Positions 23,701 to 31,500 of a stretch of 64,000 bases of DNA are shown here, piece by piece. This DNA comes from Micromussa lordhowensis (Eukaryota > Cnidaria > Anthozoa > Scleractinia > Lobophylliidae): the NCBI GenBank assembly GCA_964020085.1, contig OZ026605.1, positions 709,201 through 773,200 of the forward strand, written 5' to 3'. The translations under genes were made by a program, and so were the position numbers. The notes beneath the pieces were generated by a model. That model did no database searches. It was not told the DNA's origin and worked only from the letters and a program-made list of their open reading frames with translations. Position 1 is the first letter of the stretch. Each line of letters begins with the position of its first letter.

Positions 23701-23831
23701 GTTTTAAATAATTACTGTGTTATGTTTTCGTTCAGGTTGAAATAGAAACACCAGAGAGGAAAAGGTTACAAGTAAAGTACAACAAATGGATGAAGCCTGG
23801 AGATTATGTCATTCTAAAACCACAGCGATGA
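11719..23831 (+). CDS. Secreted astacin metallopeptidase with PLAT domain
   Basis: Eight exons: 11719-11815, 12824-13012, 13386-13509, 20115-20290, 20828-21052, 21544-21697, 22982-23099, 23736-23831 (392 residues, phase kept throughout). Exon 1 is a signal peptide (MRFHFVYLTTTVLLILLHII). Exon 2 has a propeptide EGD motif, whose Asp should cap the zinc as in pro-astacins, and GKR as possible cleavage site. The active site HELMHAIGFLHEQSRQDRD is complete in exon 4; the Met-turn SIMHYS is in exon 5. The four astacin cysteines are present (KTC, GCW, KGC, YKC). Exons 6-8 form a PLAT/LH2 domain (VTVYTSDVRYAGTD, GDSGEVELE, ERG). It is likely a secreted protease with a lipid- or protein-binding module. 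Exon 4 uses a slightly weak donor (GTTGGT), and a direct exon 1 to 2 join is assumed. Intron 3 holds a whole retrotransposon. Confidence 0.88.
11930..12410. repeat. Diverged tandem duplication in astacin intron 1
   Basis: A unit of roughly 240 bases (TTTAGCAAATAAAGATC.., ..CATCAATTTG-ATCAACAAAG.., ..ATGGCGTAGGTGAA..) occurs twice, at about 11930-12165 and 12170-12410, clearly diverged. The first copy leaves a 69-codon open frame that I take as chance, as the second copy is broken. Confidence 0.6.
13600..13863. repeat. GAAC-rich simple repeat, left of the gypsy insertion
   Basis: Degenerate CGAACGAACAAACC-type DNA. It continues after the retrotransposon at 19624-19780, showing that the element landed inside one pre-existing simple repeat. 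Confidence 0.75.
13864..14027 (+). repeat. 5' LTR of the gypsy element
   Basis: 164 bp, begins TGTAATGGGACAC and ends GGCGTTTATTACA. No difference from the 3' LTR was found in a base-by-base reading. Confidence 0.95.
14029..14047 (+). promoter_or_regulatory. Primer binding site, tRNA-Leu type
   Basis: TGGTGTCAGAAGTGGGATC starts one base after the LTR. It is complementary to the 3' end of animal tRNA-Leu (..ATCCCACTTCTGACA plus CCA), the presumed primer for minus-strand synthesis. tRNA identity is from general knowledge. Confidence 0.8.
14063..15049 (+). CDS. gag: Gag of the gypsy element
   Basis: 328 residues. The N-terminus is charged and disordered (about 1-70), followed by a capsid-like retrotransposon gag domain (about 75-235; FKTWLSQFLQYA, AYLLTLLDQPAYKAV, FTAQLVKRFD, FADNLMELV). 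A short coiled region precedes a single CCHC zinc knuckle CFACRQPGHFARSC at about 297-310 for RNA binding. The frame ends 103 bases after the pol frame opens. Intact. Confidence 0.92.
   Translation: MSDGGQEMLGGAEGGLPNEPAPKQEAKPQPKSASQEESSGIQQLVNTLSQALKQSMVVSSETESRRNVRAPRVYSVGQNFKTWLSQFLQYANLVHIKPSDRRAYLLTLLDQPAYKAVELLKLSGSLTFEEFTAQLVKRFDSGKTKEDYKLQLRARSQRPNEDFEAFADNLMELVENAYPEAAYSFKVELARDQFIQGVAISDDLREKVFMSQPASLVEAVRVVRQLESARKACQSVPSVEKKKSVNAVSASADGDKISTEIRELKEIVLGMNEKIRELERKAETTSTARRRSDVVCFACRQPGHFARSCPYKEGGNRGRGLPRARQSP
14947..19338 (+). CDS. pol: Pol polyprotein of the gypsy element (PR-RT-RNaseH-IN)
   Basis: Open for 1463 codons, -1 relative to gag; the functional frame begins at the frameshift near 15010, not at the listed ATG. 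Residues are counted from that ATG. Aspartic protease DTGATVSVL (about 83). RT with RMCIDFRKLNQ (about 430), LDLASGYWQM and YLDDIIIWA (about 530). RNase H DTDASQYQGIGAVL (about 678), with LEML and RTDHSSLRW. Integrase HHCC zinc finger (about 925-965) and D,D-35-E core (HIDIVGPLP, HSDQGRNFES, GNGQVEN; about 985-1085). A GPY/F-like segment (QWEGPYEIV, about 1225) precedes a long acidic tail with RPARIRRPPDRYG. All catalytic residues that I can check are present. Confidence 0.93.
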   Translation: MFCLPPTWPFCSELPIQRRGKQRSGPAEGQAVPVRSAVVAQAPIVTNEVNDPVFISNNVLSAISDSGIYITGLVNHSVTGILLDTGATVSVLNEETWRKCGHFSKVNPVNGTLTTANGNELTVLGETKVRFRVGNIDCFWAVMIARGLSHDCILGSDFFQHFGCQIDYDTGTFVVGHTEIPIRYCKVTPSVCKIFLNDDIQVEPGTEQVIEAKLENGYDRNTGTPGILEESRELRGKSEINVARSLVVPRDGLTIVRVANFSDRPIRLRPDFPVAEFHPISSVDGRVVSMETDPDFTNTSHPSCSLIDSSVVKDEPPMEDEKWKSLLQGNLEGLSEDQRRQFSSLVTEYEDIFSKDSSDLGKSGLLEHAIDTGDCKPVKQPPRRVPPYQREVIDKQLDELLATGRVEPSQSPWSSPVVLARKHDGTYRMCIDFRKLNQSTKKDAIPLPRTDDLLEALGGAQWFSSLDLASGYWQMQVKEEDRPKTAFSTHRGQFQWTVMPFGLTNGPASFTRLMNLALSGLTWTHCLVYLDDIIIWAPTFEDHIHRLRLVFDRIRAAGLKLKPSKCRFLRKEVVFLGHVVSSDGIKTDPEKVKAVETWPVPLNVKELQSFLGLASYYRKFILGFSIIAEPLYQLCRKTVSFSWQQGQQAAFEELKGRLISAPVLAYPNFSAEAGSFILDTDASQYQGIGAVLSQQQKDGTERVIAYGSRSLNEHEKNYCTTRLEMLALVTYVDYFRYYLLGRQFCVRTDHSSLRWLRSFKEPEGQVARWLERLQEYDFEVQHRPGKQHSNADSLSRRPRRNHGECPSCAPSAKPEVATVTSRLPHGHNDDEKDLWSFENVAQAQSEDPDIGPVVDQLLREWKKPTDEELRPLSRATREIWAQWELLELREGVLYLRSPERGPSAKSRMVLPQKLVKESLMEIHDGLTGAHLGRMKTLKKMKTRFWRPGLTKEVHRYCSSCLTCAKCKPRPRPKAPLHPIPSGNPMQRIHIDIVGPLPRSRRGNRYILTVQCSFTKWAEAYAIPNQRATTCARVLVKNWICRYGVPDSIHSDQGRNFESQVFEEMCHLLNINKTRSTAYHPEGNGQVENLHKTLKSMLKARVDDDPQRWDEQLDYCMMAFRSSVHSSTEHTPFELMFGREMRIPLDVMMGSGPMGSEDSYSEFVADLQGNLEAAYRDVRQNLKVAQRRQKDAYDKGVRHMLFQPGDLVLRYDPQLKPGEVNKFHRQWEGPYEIVERVTDVTYRVKKVRGHSRKSRVVHFNNLRLYKRRQEGSMEETGAKEAVDAPVGGNGAGEQVQTASEEVVSMEPDIATSGTEEEAVWVAARSEGYNEVVDMPDESASGDPPYLAESASDGEVEQGAGSDHVVDTPAAEGGGLLDDAQGCCRNGEENKEHEQEVEEEQPVGQSQRPARIRRPPDRYGEWILNSLQQITDRLKMLEDKQRQDKERIKKLKPILLKKARALQEL
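15004..15045 (+). promoter_or_regulatory. -1 programmed frameshift signal gag/pol
   Basis: The slippery heptamer G GGA AAC (15004-15010) lies exactly in gag phase as X XXY YYZ. After a 7-base spacer, a GC-rich stem follows: 15018-15027 pairs with 15036-15045 (GGGGCCTGCC with GGCAGTCCCC, one mismatch), loop of 8. A -1 shift here leads directly into the pol frame. Confidence 0.85.
19449..19459 (+). promoter_or_regulatory. Polypurine tract
   Basis: AGAGGGGATAG immediately precedes the 3' LTR and is the expected plus-strand primer. Confidence 0.75.
19460..19623 (+). repeat. 3' LTR of the gypsy element
   Basis: 164 bp, identical to the 5' LTR, followed by the GAAC target duplication at 19624-19627. 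Confidence 0.95.
19624..19780. repeat. GAAC-rich simple repeat, right of the gypsy insertion
   Basis: Continuation of the degenerate AACGAACC repeat seen at 13600-13863; the two were one tract before insertion. Confidence 0.75.
20378..20660 (+). mobile_element. tRNA-derived SINE
   Basis: The head resembles a Ser/Leu-type tRNA with A box TGGCCGAGCGGTC (20383) and B box GGGATCGAGCCCC (20425), then an unrelated body. The tRNA shape is not complete, so this is a SINE, not a tRNA gene. It lies in astacin intron 4. Confidence 0.7.
22030..22715 (-). mobile_element. CR1/L2-type LINE, 3' end (5'-truncated)
   Basis: Minus-strand frame 22365-22700 encodes a reverse transcriptase tail (LKFAHRWHNKALPNIF, HSYNTRYATNKNFY, LWQDLSTSLKNL), related in layout to the copy at 3346. 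The 3' UTR runs to a terminal (GTT)n tail around 22030-22050. Located in astacin intron 6. Confidence 0.8.
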
Positions 23832-24267
23832 CTGGAGTGACTGAGTATTTCATCACTCATAACCCTTGAGCACGTTTTCTACGCAAGTCTCACGTTTTCC
23901 ACCTGACGGGAGTCTCACGTTTTCCACGCGAATCTAGGATTGAATTATTCGCTTGAAAAACCCTGGTTCATACAGAGCATAGAAAGTTAATTCATAAACA
24001 AGCAGAATATAAAAGTCTTATTTAAATTGAAATCAACATCAAACTTTCTTACGTTTTATAGAATAGAACATAATGTTAGAGGAATTTTATTGCCTTAGGT
24101 TGAAATTGAAATTACTATTTACTTATTTTTTCCAGGAAAAAAAATACAAAAATGCTATTGGAAACTAGTTGCAAGGAGGCCAAGCAGAAACAAATCAGGC
24201 TTATATATGTGGTCAGCAGTTTTTGATTTTAGTGTTATGATATTTTTTTATAGACTAGGTATAAGAA

Positions 24268-24273
24268 AATAAA
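24268..24273 (+). terminator. Candidate poly(A) signal of the astacin-PLAT gene
   Basis: AATAAA about 440 bases after the stop at 23831. It is the first clear canonical hexamer that I see downstream. Confidence 0.35.
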
Positions 24274-24469
24274 GAAAAAAGTACAAATCACTGATGCCAA
24301 CTGCAAATAGGCAGCCTCAGTTTTTTTTTCATACAGTCGAATCTTCAATAACAGCCACCCCACATTCACACTTACTTTAACCTCCAGTCTACAACTGCCA
24401 CCTCTCCTCAACGGCAGCGGCCACTAAAGCGCGTCCCAAACTATACCAAAATAATAACCTTTTCTATTT

Positions 24470-24658
24470 AACAAATTGACGTCAGTTTTTCATGCGTCTG
24501 TCCTGTTAATGATCATAAATTTCGTCATCACATTGCCAAAGCAGCTGTGGATCCACGAGGCGATAGCCGAGTGGATCCGCAGACTACTTTGACAATGTGA
24601 TGACGAAATTCATTGTCAATAACAGGACAGACGCATGAAAAACTGACGTCAATTTGTT
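24470..24658. mobile_element. Foldback MITE, family 'GACGTCAG', copy 1
   Basis: The two halves are long reverse complements: CAAATTGACGTCAGTTTTTC at the left and its complement at the right, continuing through CATGCGTCTGTCCTG and TGATGACGAAATT to a short centre with GTGGATCC. A second copy lies at 40001-40176 in an importin intron. No coding capacity. Confidence 0.85.
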
Positions 24659-24800
24659 TTTTACGATAACAAATGGTCGAATTGCCCGCTCTCGCTCGCT
24701 GACGCGTCGCACGAATTTTCAAATTCATGTGTCTGTCCGCATATTGACGATAAAAATTAGCCAATGAGCGCGCGAGAATTTCTGCAGTTATCGTAAAAAA
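24656..24800. mobile_element. Short MITE with TTTTTTACGATAAC termini
   Basis: TTTTTTACGATAAC at the left and GTTATCGTAAAAAA at the right are perfect 14-bp inverted repeats enclosing about 115 bases with GC-rich patches. It directly abuts the preceding foldback element. Confidence 0.6.
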
Positions 24801-25068
24801 CGGCTTCTTTCATCTGTCCCCAACGTGGCCGTTGTAGAAAGGTTTGACTTTATATCAGTATCGATCGAGTTACAGGAAAAGTACGTACATTTAAACAAGA
24901 ACAGAAAACTCCCCTCATGTAAAGTCCATCGGCAGAAGAACCAGGCAATACGTTTTCCTCCAGAAACTTTGATTATCGTTATATTTACATTTTATAGGCG
25001 ATTGAAGGCGATATTTACAGTGCATTGAGGATCAGATGCGCCGATCCTAGGACGATATAAGCTCCGCC

Positions 25069-25140
25069 CTGCAAGCAGAGCCTTTTCTTACGTGCTTTGT
25101 AGCTCACAAAAGAGAGAAAAGAGGCTCTGCTCGCAGAGTG
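25069..25140. repeat. Imperfect inverted repeat
   Basis: CTGCAAGCAGAGCCTTTTCT (25070-25089) is complementary, with few mismatches, to GAAAAGAGGCTCTGCTCGCAG (split; 25116-25137). The region 23832-25578 between astacin and importin holds this, the two MITEs above and no supported exon. Confidence 0.55.
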
Positions 25141-25578
25141 ATATAAGCCGCGAACTCCCCGCTAATACACTCATCAAAGTCCGGGCGCTCCAGGCTCAGT
25201 CTCCAACCGTGGGTGTTTCGATGCGCCCGCGATCCTCTGAGCCTAGCGAGATCTTCGCTTTTCGCCACCAAGACACATTCTGCTTTCGAACGACCTTACG
25301 CCAAAAAGAAAACTTCACCTTTCTCACGACCATATATCCTACTTTTCATTCTATGAAAACCAGGTGGAGTAAAATTTTAAAATTGGACCTGTAGTCTTAC
25401 TCTCTTCACCTTCTCTTCACCGATTTGAGGGATTTGAGCATCCAATCAGCAGGTCAGCTGACTACGCTGTATTGCGCATGACTCATTTTGCCGGGAAGAA
25501 TCGCGGGAAGACGAAAATAGCAATTGCACATGGAGTAAGCGAAGAAATACTCAATTTATCACGAAATTAAACCTCACG

Positions 25579-28500
25579 ATGGATATACCACACCTAGCCA
25601 CCATCTTGTCGAGTACTTTTGACCCCAACTTAAGGGAGGAAGCTGAAAAAAAGCTCAATGAGGTAAGGGTTTCGAACTTAAACTCTTGCTTTCGTGAATG
25701 ATTTTTCTTCCTTACCCACGCTCGTCGTCCGATATTTGCGAAGAACTTTACTTCATTGCTTCAATTCAAAAAAGCGTATTGATCTTGAGGATGACCGTAA
25801 ACCTGACCCTTATACTAACCCAATTTTGTGATCGTTAAGTGATCGTATTAAAGTTAAGCAAAAAGTTAGGAGCCTCGACTTTGCGTTCAAATGGCATGCA
25901 TTGGTAATAATAATTCTTCGTCATGATTTTGTCACAATTTTGAAGATTAAAGTCCACAAATAGTTGTGTCCGGCATTCTTTGCAGATTCACAAGCTTCCG
26001 GGATTTCTGTCGCTCTTGCTTCAAGTGGTCATGTCGACTGAAGTACAAATTCCTGTGCGACAGTCCGGTGAGAAATTTTAAAACAATCTATGCTCACTTA
26101 TTTTTAAATCGTACACGTACACAGGCATATAATGTCTGGCATAGGCATATTTGTCGCAGTATTACAGAAATAACAAGAAATCATGTTCACTTTTGTTGTG
26201 ATAAGAACATATGTGCCTATGGATATATGGACACTTACGTGCAATGCATACGTAAGCGTATATCAATCTAATTCAGTCAATTTACGTGAAATAAATGTCA
26301 TGTAATGTACACGAGGAAACAAAGTATCAAGATAAGGAACTTAACGGATTATAAAGTGTAGGATGGTATTCACATCACGAAAACTCTTTGGGAATCAAGT
26401 AAACAATGGTGGAAAATAATACTGTAGAATAATACTGTAGAACTTAATTGTCGGCAGAAAGCACTCATTTGCCAGTGTAGAAACGCAGCCTAACTGATGA
26501 CCAATAAGCTTACTGAAGCAGCAAAATGATGCTGGCAAATATTAAAAGTTACAATATTTTTTAGTTGTCTCTGTCTCAGATTTAATTCATTTAACCTCTC
26601 CTTTACCAACAGTTTTAAGGGTTCAATTCCAGATTCTTGAGCTGTATTGAGGCATATAAAAAACCTGCACAAAAAAACATGACCCTAGAGTGGAAAATCG
26701 TTCTAGTTAAAAATTGTTTTGACTGGTAAAGTCTCACATGTCACTCACCAGTGGGTCAGTTTGTTAGAAAAATATCTCAAAAATACTACTTGTTGTTTCA
26801 TGCTCTTGAAACATCACTAGTCTGATAATTGGATACTACTTAACCTGGTTGACACTAGACTAATTGTTCGGTTTAAATGATTACACTTATAGGTGGAATT
26901 TACCTTAAGAATATGATTGCTCAGTACTGGAAAGACAGAGAACCTACAGAACTAATTGATGGTGCTGCTCCATTTGTTATTGCTGAGCAAGACAAAGTGA
27001 CCATCAGAGAACATATTGTTGAGGCAGTTATCCATGCTCCTGAGTTAATAAGGTATGGACTAAATACTCTTGGTCATAGAGCTGAGGTGTTAAGCCTGGT
27101 ACTCACTTGTGATGCAAGCATAAATACAAGCACAAGGGTAAAAGAAGCTTATGCGCTGAGGACGGCATGACAAAAGCATAAGCATAAGAATATTACATCG
27201 CTGTTATGTCTAGTGGGAACATGATTGGCATAAGCACAAACATGCATGTAAGCGAAAGACTTTCAGCTAATCAGTGAACACTTTATGCTTCTGCCAACCA
27301 TGTCCTCACTGAACATAACACCAACATAAGCAGGAGCATAAGATGAAGGCTTATGCTTACATGTTGCAGCCATCCCCACTAGCGCATAAGCTTCTTATGT
27401 TCACGCTTGTCAGTTATGCTTATGCTTGCATCGCAAGTGAGGACTGGGCTTTAGTTGAAAGTTATTAGACTCTTATAAGCATATTACATGTGTACTTTGT
27501 GCAAGAAAATGTAAAGTTTTAGTAGTCTTATCTCATTTCAATTCCAGAATTCAGCTCACCGTATGTGTTAGTCAGATCCTGCGGTTTGACTTTCCAGATA
27601 AGTGGCCTGGAGTGATTGACAAAGTGAATGGATTTCTGGCAGAGAACAGTCAGGGGACCTGGATGGGGGCATTGCTCACTCTGTACCAGGTTGTCAAGAA
27701 ATACGAGTAAGTTGAACATTGCTTACTGTGAGTCTTGAGGTAAATCTGAGTGAATCTGATTGCTTCTTTCTTGGTTACGATTTTACCATACAGACCATTT
27801 CCATGGAAACAGACTTAAGTTGTATTATTTTTGTTTTTGAAAGCATGGCCTGAGTGCCATATAATAAAAATGTTAGTAACCTACATACCCTGTATGTAGC
27901 TTGCTCACACCATACTGGGGAATATTGGCCCTTGGTTGTTTTTGTATGGACCTGGCTATGCTTGATCCATATTGTCACAGCATCAGGGCGAATATTTTCC
28001 TGAATGGCCCTTGTGCTCATTAGTATTTCCTCTTTGGTTACTGTGATAATCAGATTGACCTGGACGTATAAACAGCTAGTTTAACTTGATTGCCCAAACA
28101 TTTTCATTTGCCACAGCTAGTTTTCTTTAGAACATACTTTATTTATGTAATTATTTTAAATTCTCTTAGGTTCAAAAAGCCTGAGGAGCGTCAGGTTCTT
28201 CACAATATTATGCAAGTTTTATTGCCGCAGCTATACCAAAGGTTCGCATCTGTGATGGAGGATTCTTCGGAAATGTCTGTAGAAATCCAAAAGCAAATCC
28301 TGAAGATTTTCTTTGCTCTTATTCAGGTTAGTGATAACTAATAAAATAGTTCATTTGGACTATTAAATTCTAAAGCTGACTTGAATGTAATGGTTGACTT
28401 TTTTTTCATCAGTATGTCCTTCCCATGGAATTAATCACATCAGATTCATTTGGGAAGTGGATGCAAGTTTTTCAATCTGTGGTCAACAGAGAAGTACCCC

Positions 28501-31500
28501 AGGTCAGAAGACCTTTTAATTATCTAGACAATTTTCATGCACAAATACATGTAATAGGCCATTTCACAGTTGCCTTTTGCCTCTGTCAAAAACGAGTTTT
28601 CATGTGAAACCATTCATATGAAAATGTGTTCGGCCTACAGGTTCATTTTCATGCAACTCAAACTCATCTACATACGAAAGGTTTTGCACAAGGTTTTTGT
28701 CCAGTGAGTATCGATGGAGGGTATCGATCAATACTCGACCGCGAATGCCTTTAATACACATGATTCATCACGCCTTTGAACTTAACAGTTTTTGATACAT
28801 GTAGCTTCTCATAAGAAACAAGTACTTTACTTACTAGGGATTGTTTGACAAAATAAATTTTAACATTCATCCTCAAACAAGGGACATCACAAATATTGTC
28901 ATGGTCTTGTATTCTATTTCAGTGTGCACTGGAAGGTGATGAGGAAGATTTAGCTAAGCTTCCTTGGTGGAAAGCAAAGAAATGGGCTTTACATATTCTG
29001 TGTCGGTTGTTTGAGAGGTAAAATCCTAGCTTAATGATTGTGTAATAAATTGGCTGATAAAGGAACACAGTACACATGTTTTAATTAATGAAAGCTGGCA
29101 GATACATGCATGTGCATACAACTGATTTGCACCTGAAGCTGCATTTGAGAGCCTTTTGGGCTGGCTGGAAAAAAAAATGCATGTTGCTATTATAAGTAAA
29201 CAAAGGACCATAAGATTGTTCAAACCCTTGGCAACCACTAACATGAATCTAAAATAGTGAGGTATACAATTGCTCTGATCAACTCACTCACTCCGATGCC
29301 CTTCATGCCATTTGGCACATAAGGTTATAGAGTCAAAATAAATAAGACTAGTCACCATGATACTTAATTTTTGTTGTAAACATTTAAAATGCCCCTTTCC
29401 CAGTTGCTGTTTTTTGCCTAGACTTTTGGTAGATTTCTACAGTGCAAGGGCCTATACACATAATTACAGATTCTTTCCTTTACCCTTACATTTTTTATAA
29501 TCACTCCCAATTCTCGCTGATGCTAGTATGCTGCAAATGCCAAACACTGCCTGGGTACAATGCGGACAAATTCACTAGCCCAGTCAAACTGAAAATGACA
29601 ATCAAACATTAATACTTCTCAATTCTAGATATGGTACCCCTGGTTCTATTACTAAAGAATACGAGGAGTTTTCTGAGTACTACTGCAAAAGTTTTGCAGG
29701 TAAGTCAGTTAGCTCTGGCAGTGCAACAACTATTCCTGTTAAACTGTTGTTGTAGTGGGGGTACAATGTAACTGGAAGTTGTAAGTAATCATAATTGTAC
29801 TTAGTCGAGTACATGGCTTTGTGCAATTAAGGTAGTGGCAAGGTGAACAAATTTCAAAATTGTGCAGAACATGCAGTGCAGTGATTGGGACCAAGACAAC
29901 AGAATATTGAGATTGAAACCACATTCTGTGTTTGGGTTACTTACAATGTACCATATATATGGATTGTTGATAAAATGCTTACAAAGGTACTTCAATTTAA
30001 ATACATGTAAGTCAGTCTGGCCTTATTAGTGCTAACTTCAATGTTTCCTGGCACACTGCCATGAAGCGGCACCAGTAAGAAACTTGTGTCATATGCCTTT
30101 TGAATTTGCTGGTCCTTGTTGTACATGTATGGTCCAAGATGCAAAGGAAAATGATTGGAATTTAAGCCATTGTTCGTTCTTGAATAAGAAACTAGTCCGA
30201 TTTCTATAGGGATGTTCATTTTCATGCAAAATCCTATGAGAACATGGAGGAATCTGAAACGAGCCTAAACAATAGCATGAATATATGAATACTTAATGAC
30301 CCACTAAACGTGGTACACACTTAAATCAACGTGAAGTCTTGGAGAATTTATTTTCAGGGATGATTATTCTTGAAATTAAACGACAGCTTGTTTTGAATTT
30401 GTAGCCAGTGTGACACAGATTCTCCTGAAAGTGTTGGATCAGTACAGACAGAAAGTGTTTGTGGCTCCACGTGTGATTCAGCAGACAGTAAACTACTTGA
30501 AAAATGGGTTGGTACTTATAAGTCAGTTATGGTAATCTTACAAAGTGTGTCTAGGTACCACGCTTACAGGCACTATAGAGAGGGTATCTGTAGGTTGTTT
30601 TGAAATGAAGTCTAGTGCAAGAGTTAACTTTCACATAATAGAACATGTTTGCACCAGGCACCATTTTGCAACAACTTTTGATGGATACCCCAATTAAGCA
30701 CTTTGTTGTTCCTTTTTTGAGTTACTGTTACAGTCATTCCCGTAAAACCGTGAACACCAGAGAAAATTTATGGAATGTTTATTGTTTCGTGACCAATCAG
30801 AAGCGAGATAAAACAGCAAAAGATAACCGCCAAACCGCAGCATGCATTTGTCACGGCTTGATTCGAACAACGAGCTGGCTTTTTCTTCCAACGAACTGGC
30901 TTTTCATCCATGACTAAACTTCAAAAACCAAACTACCGAATTTGGAATAGACCTAGAAGCGAGATTTTACAACGGTGCAAGTTTTCCTTCTCAGCTACAA
31001 AAGAATACGGATCAAAAATCACCAATCACAGCCAACTAGCATGACCCTTTGAACTGCACGTGAAGAACACCAGTCAGCCCCGCTTCTGATTGTTTTTTTT
31101 TTCCTCAGACACGATGTCTGGCCTTGTCTGATCCTATCTACTCGATTCAATATATCGCTTTCCCGTAAATTTCTCACTAAACATATCATTCATATCTGTT
31201 CTTTGCACATAGATACATGTAAGCTGAAATACAAAAAGAACAATTTCAGTATTTGAAAACGGTAAAGTTGAAGATTTGTTGTGGAAGAAAAACCCAGCTC
31301 GTTGTTTCGAATCAAGTCGTGACTAATCCATGCTGTGGTTTGGCGGTTATTTTCTGCGGTTTCATCTCGCTTCTGATTGGTCGCGAAACAATAAACATTC
31401 CAGAAATTTTCTCTGGTGTTCACGGTTTTATGGGAATGACTGTAAAAGAGTATTATTTTCATGTGGGAAAATATTTAAAACTTTTATGTGTACTTTGTTT

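Noticed and set aside
25092..25394. 100-codon open frame upstream of importin
   Set aside because: It begins inside an inverted repeat, shows no recognisable domain, and ends about 185 bases before the importin start; probably chance.
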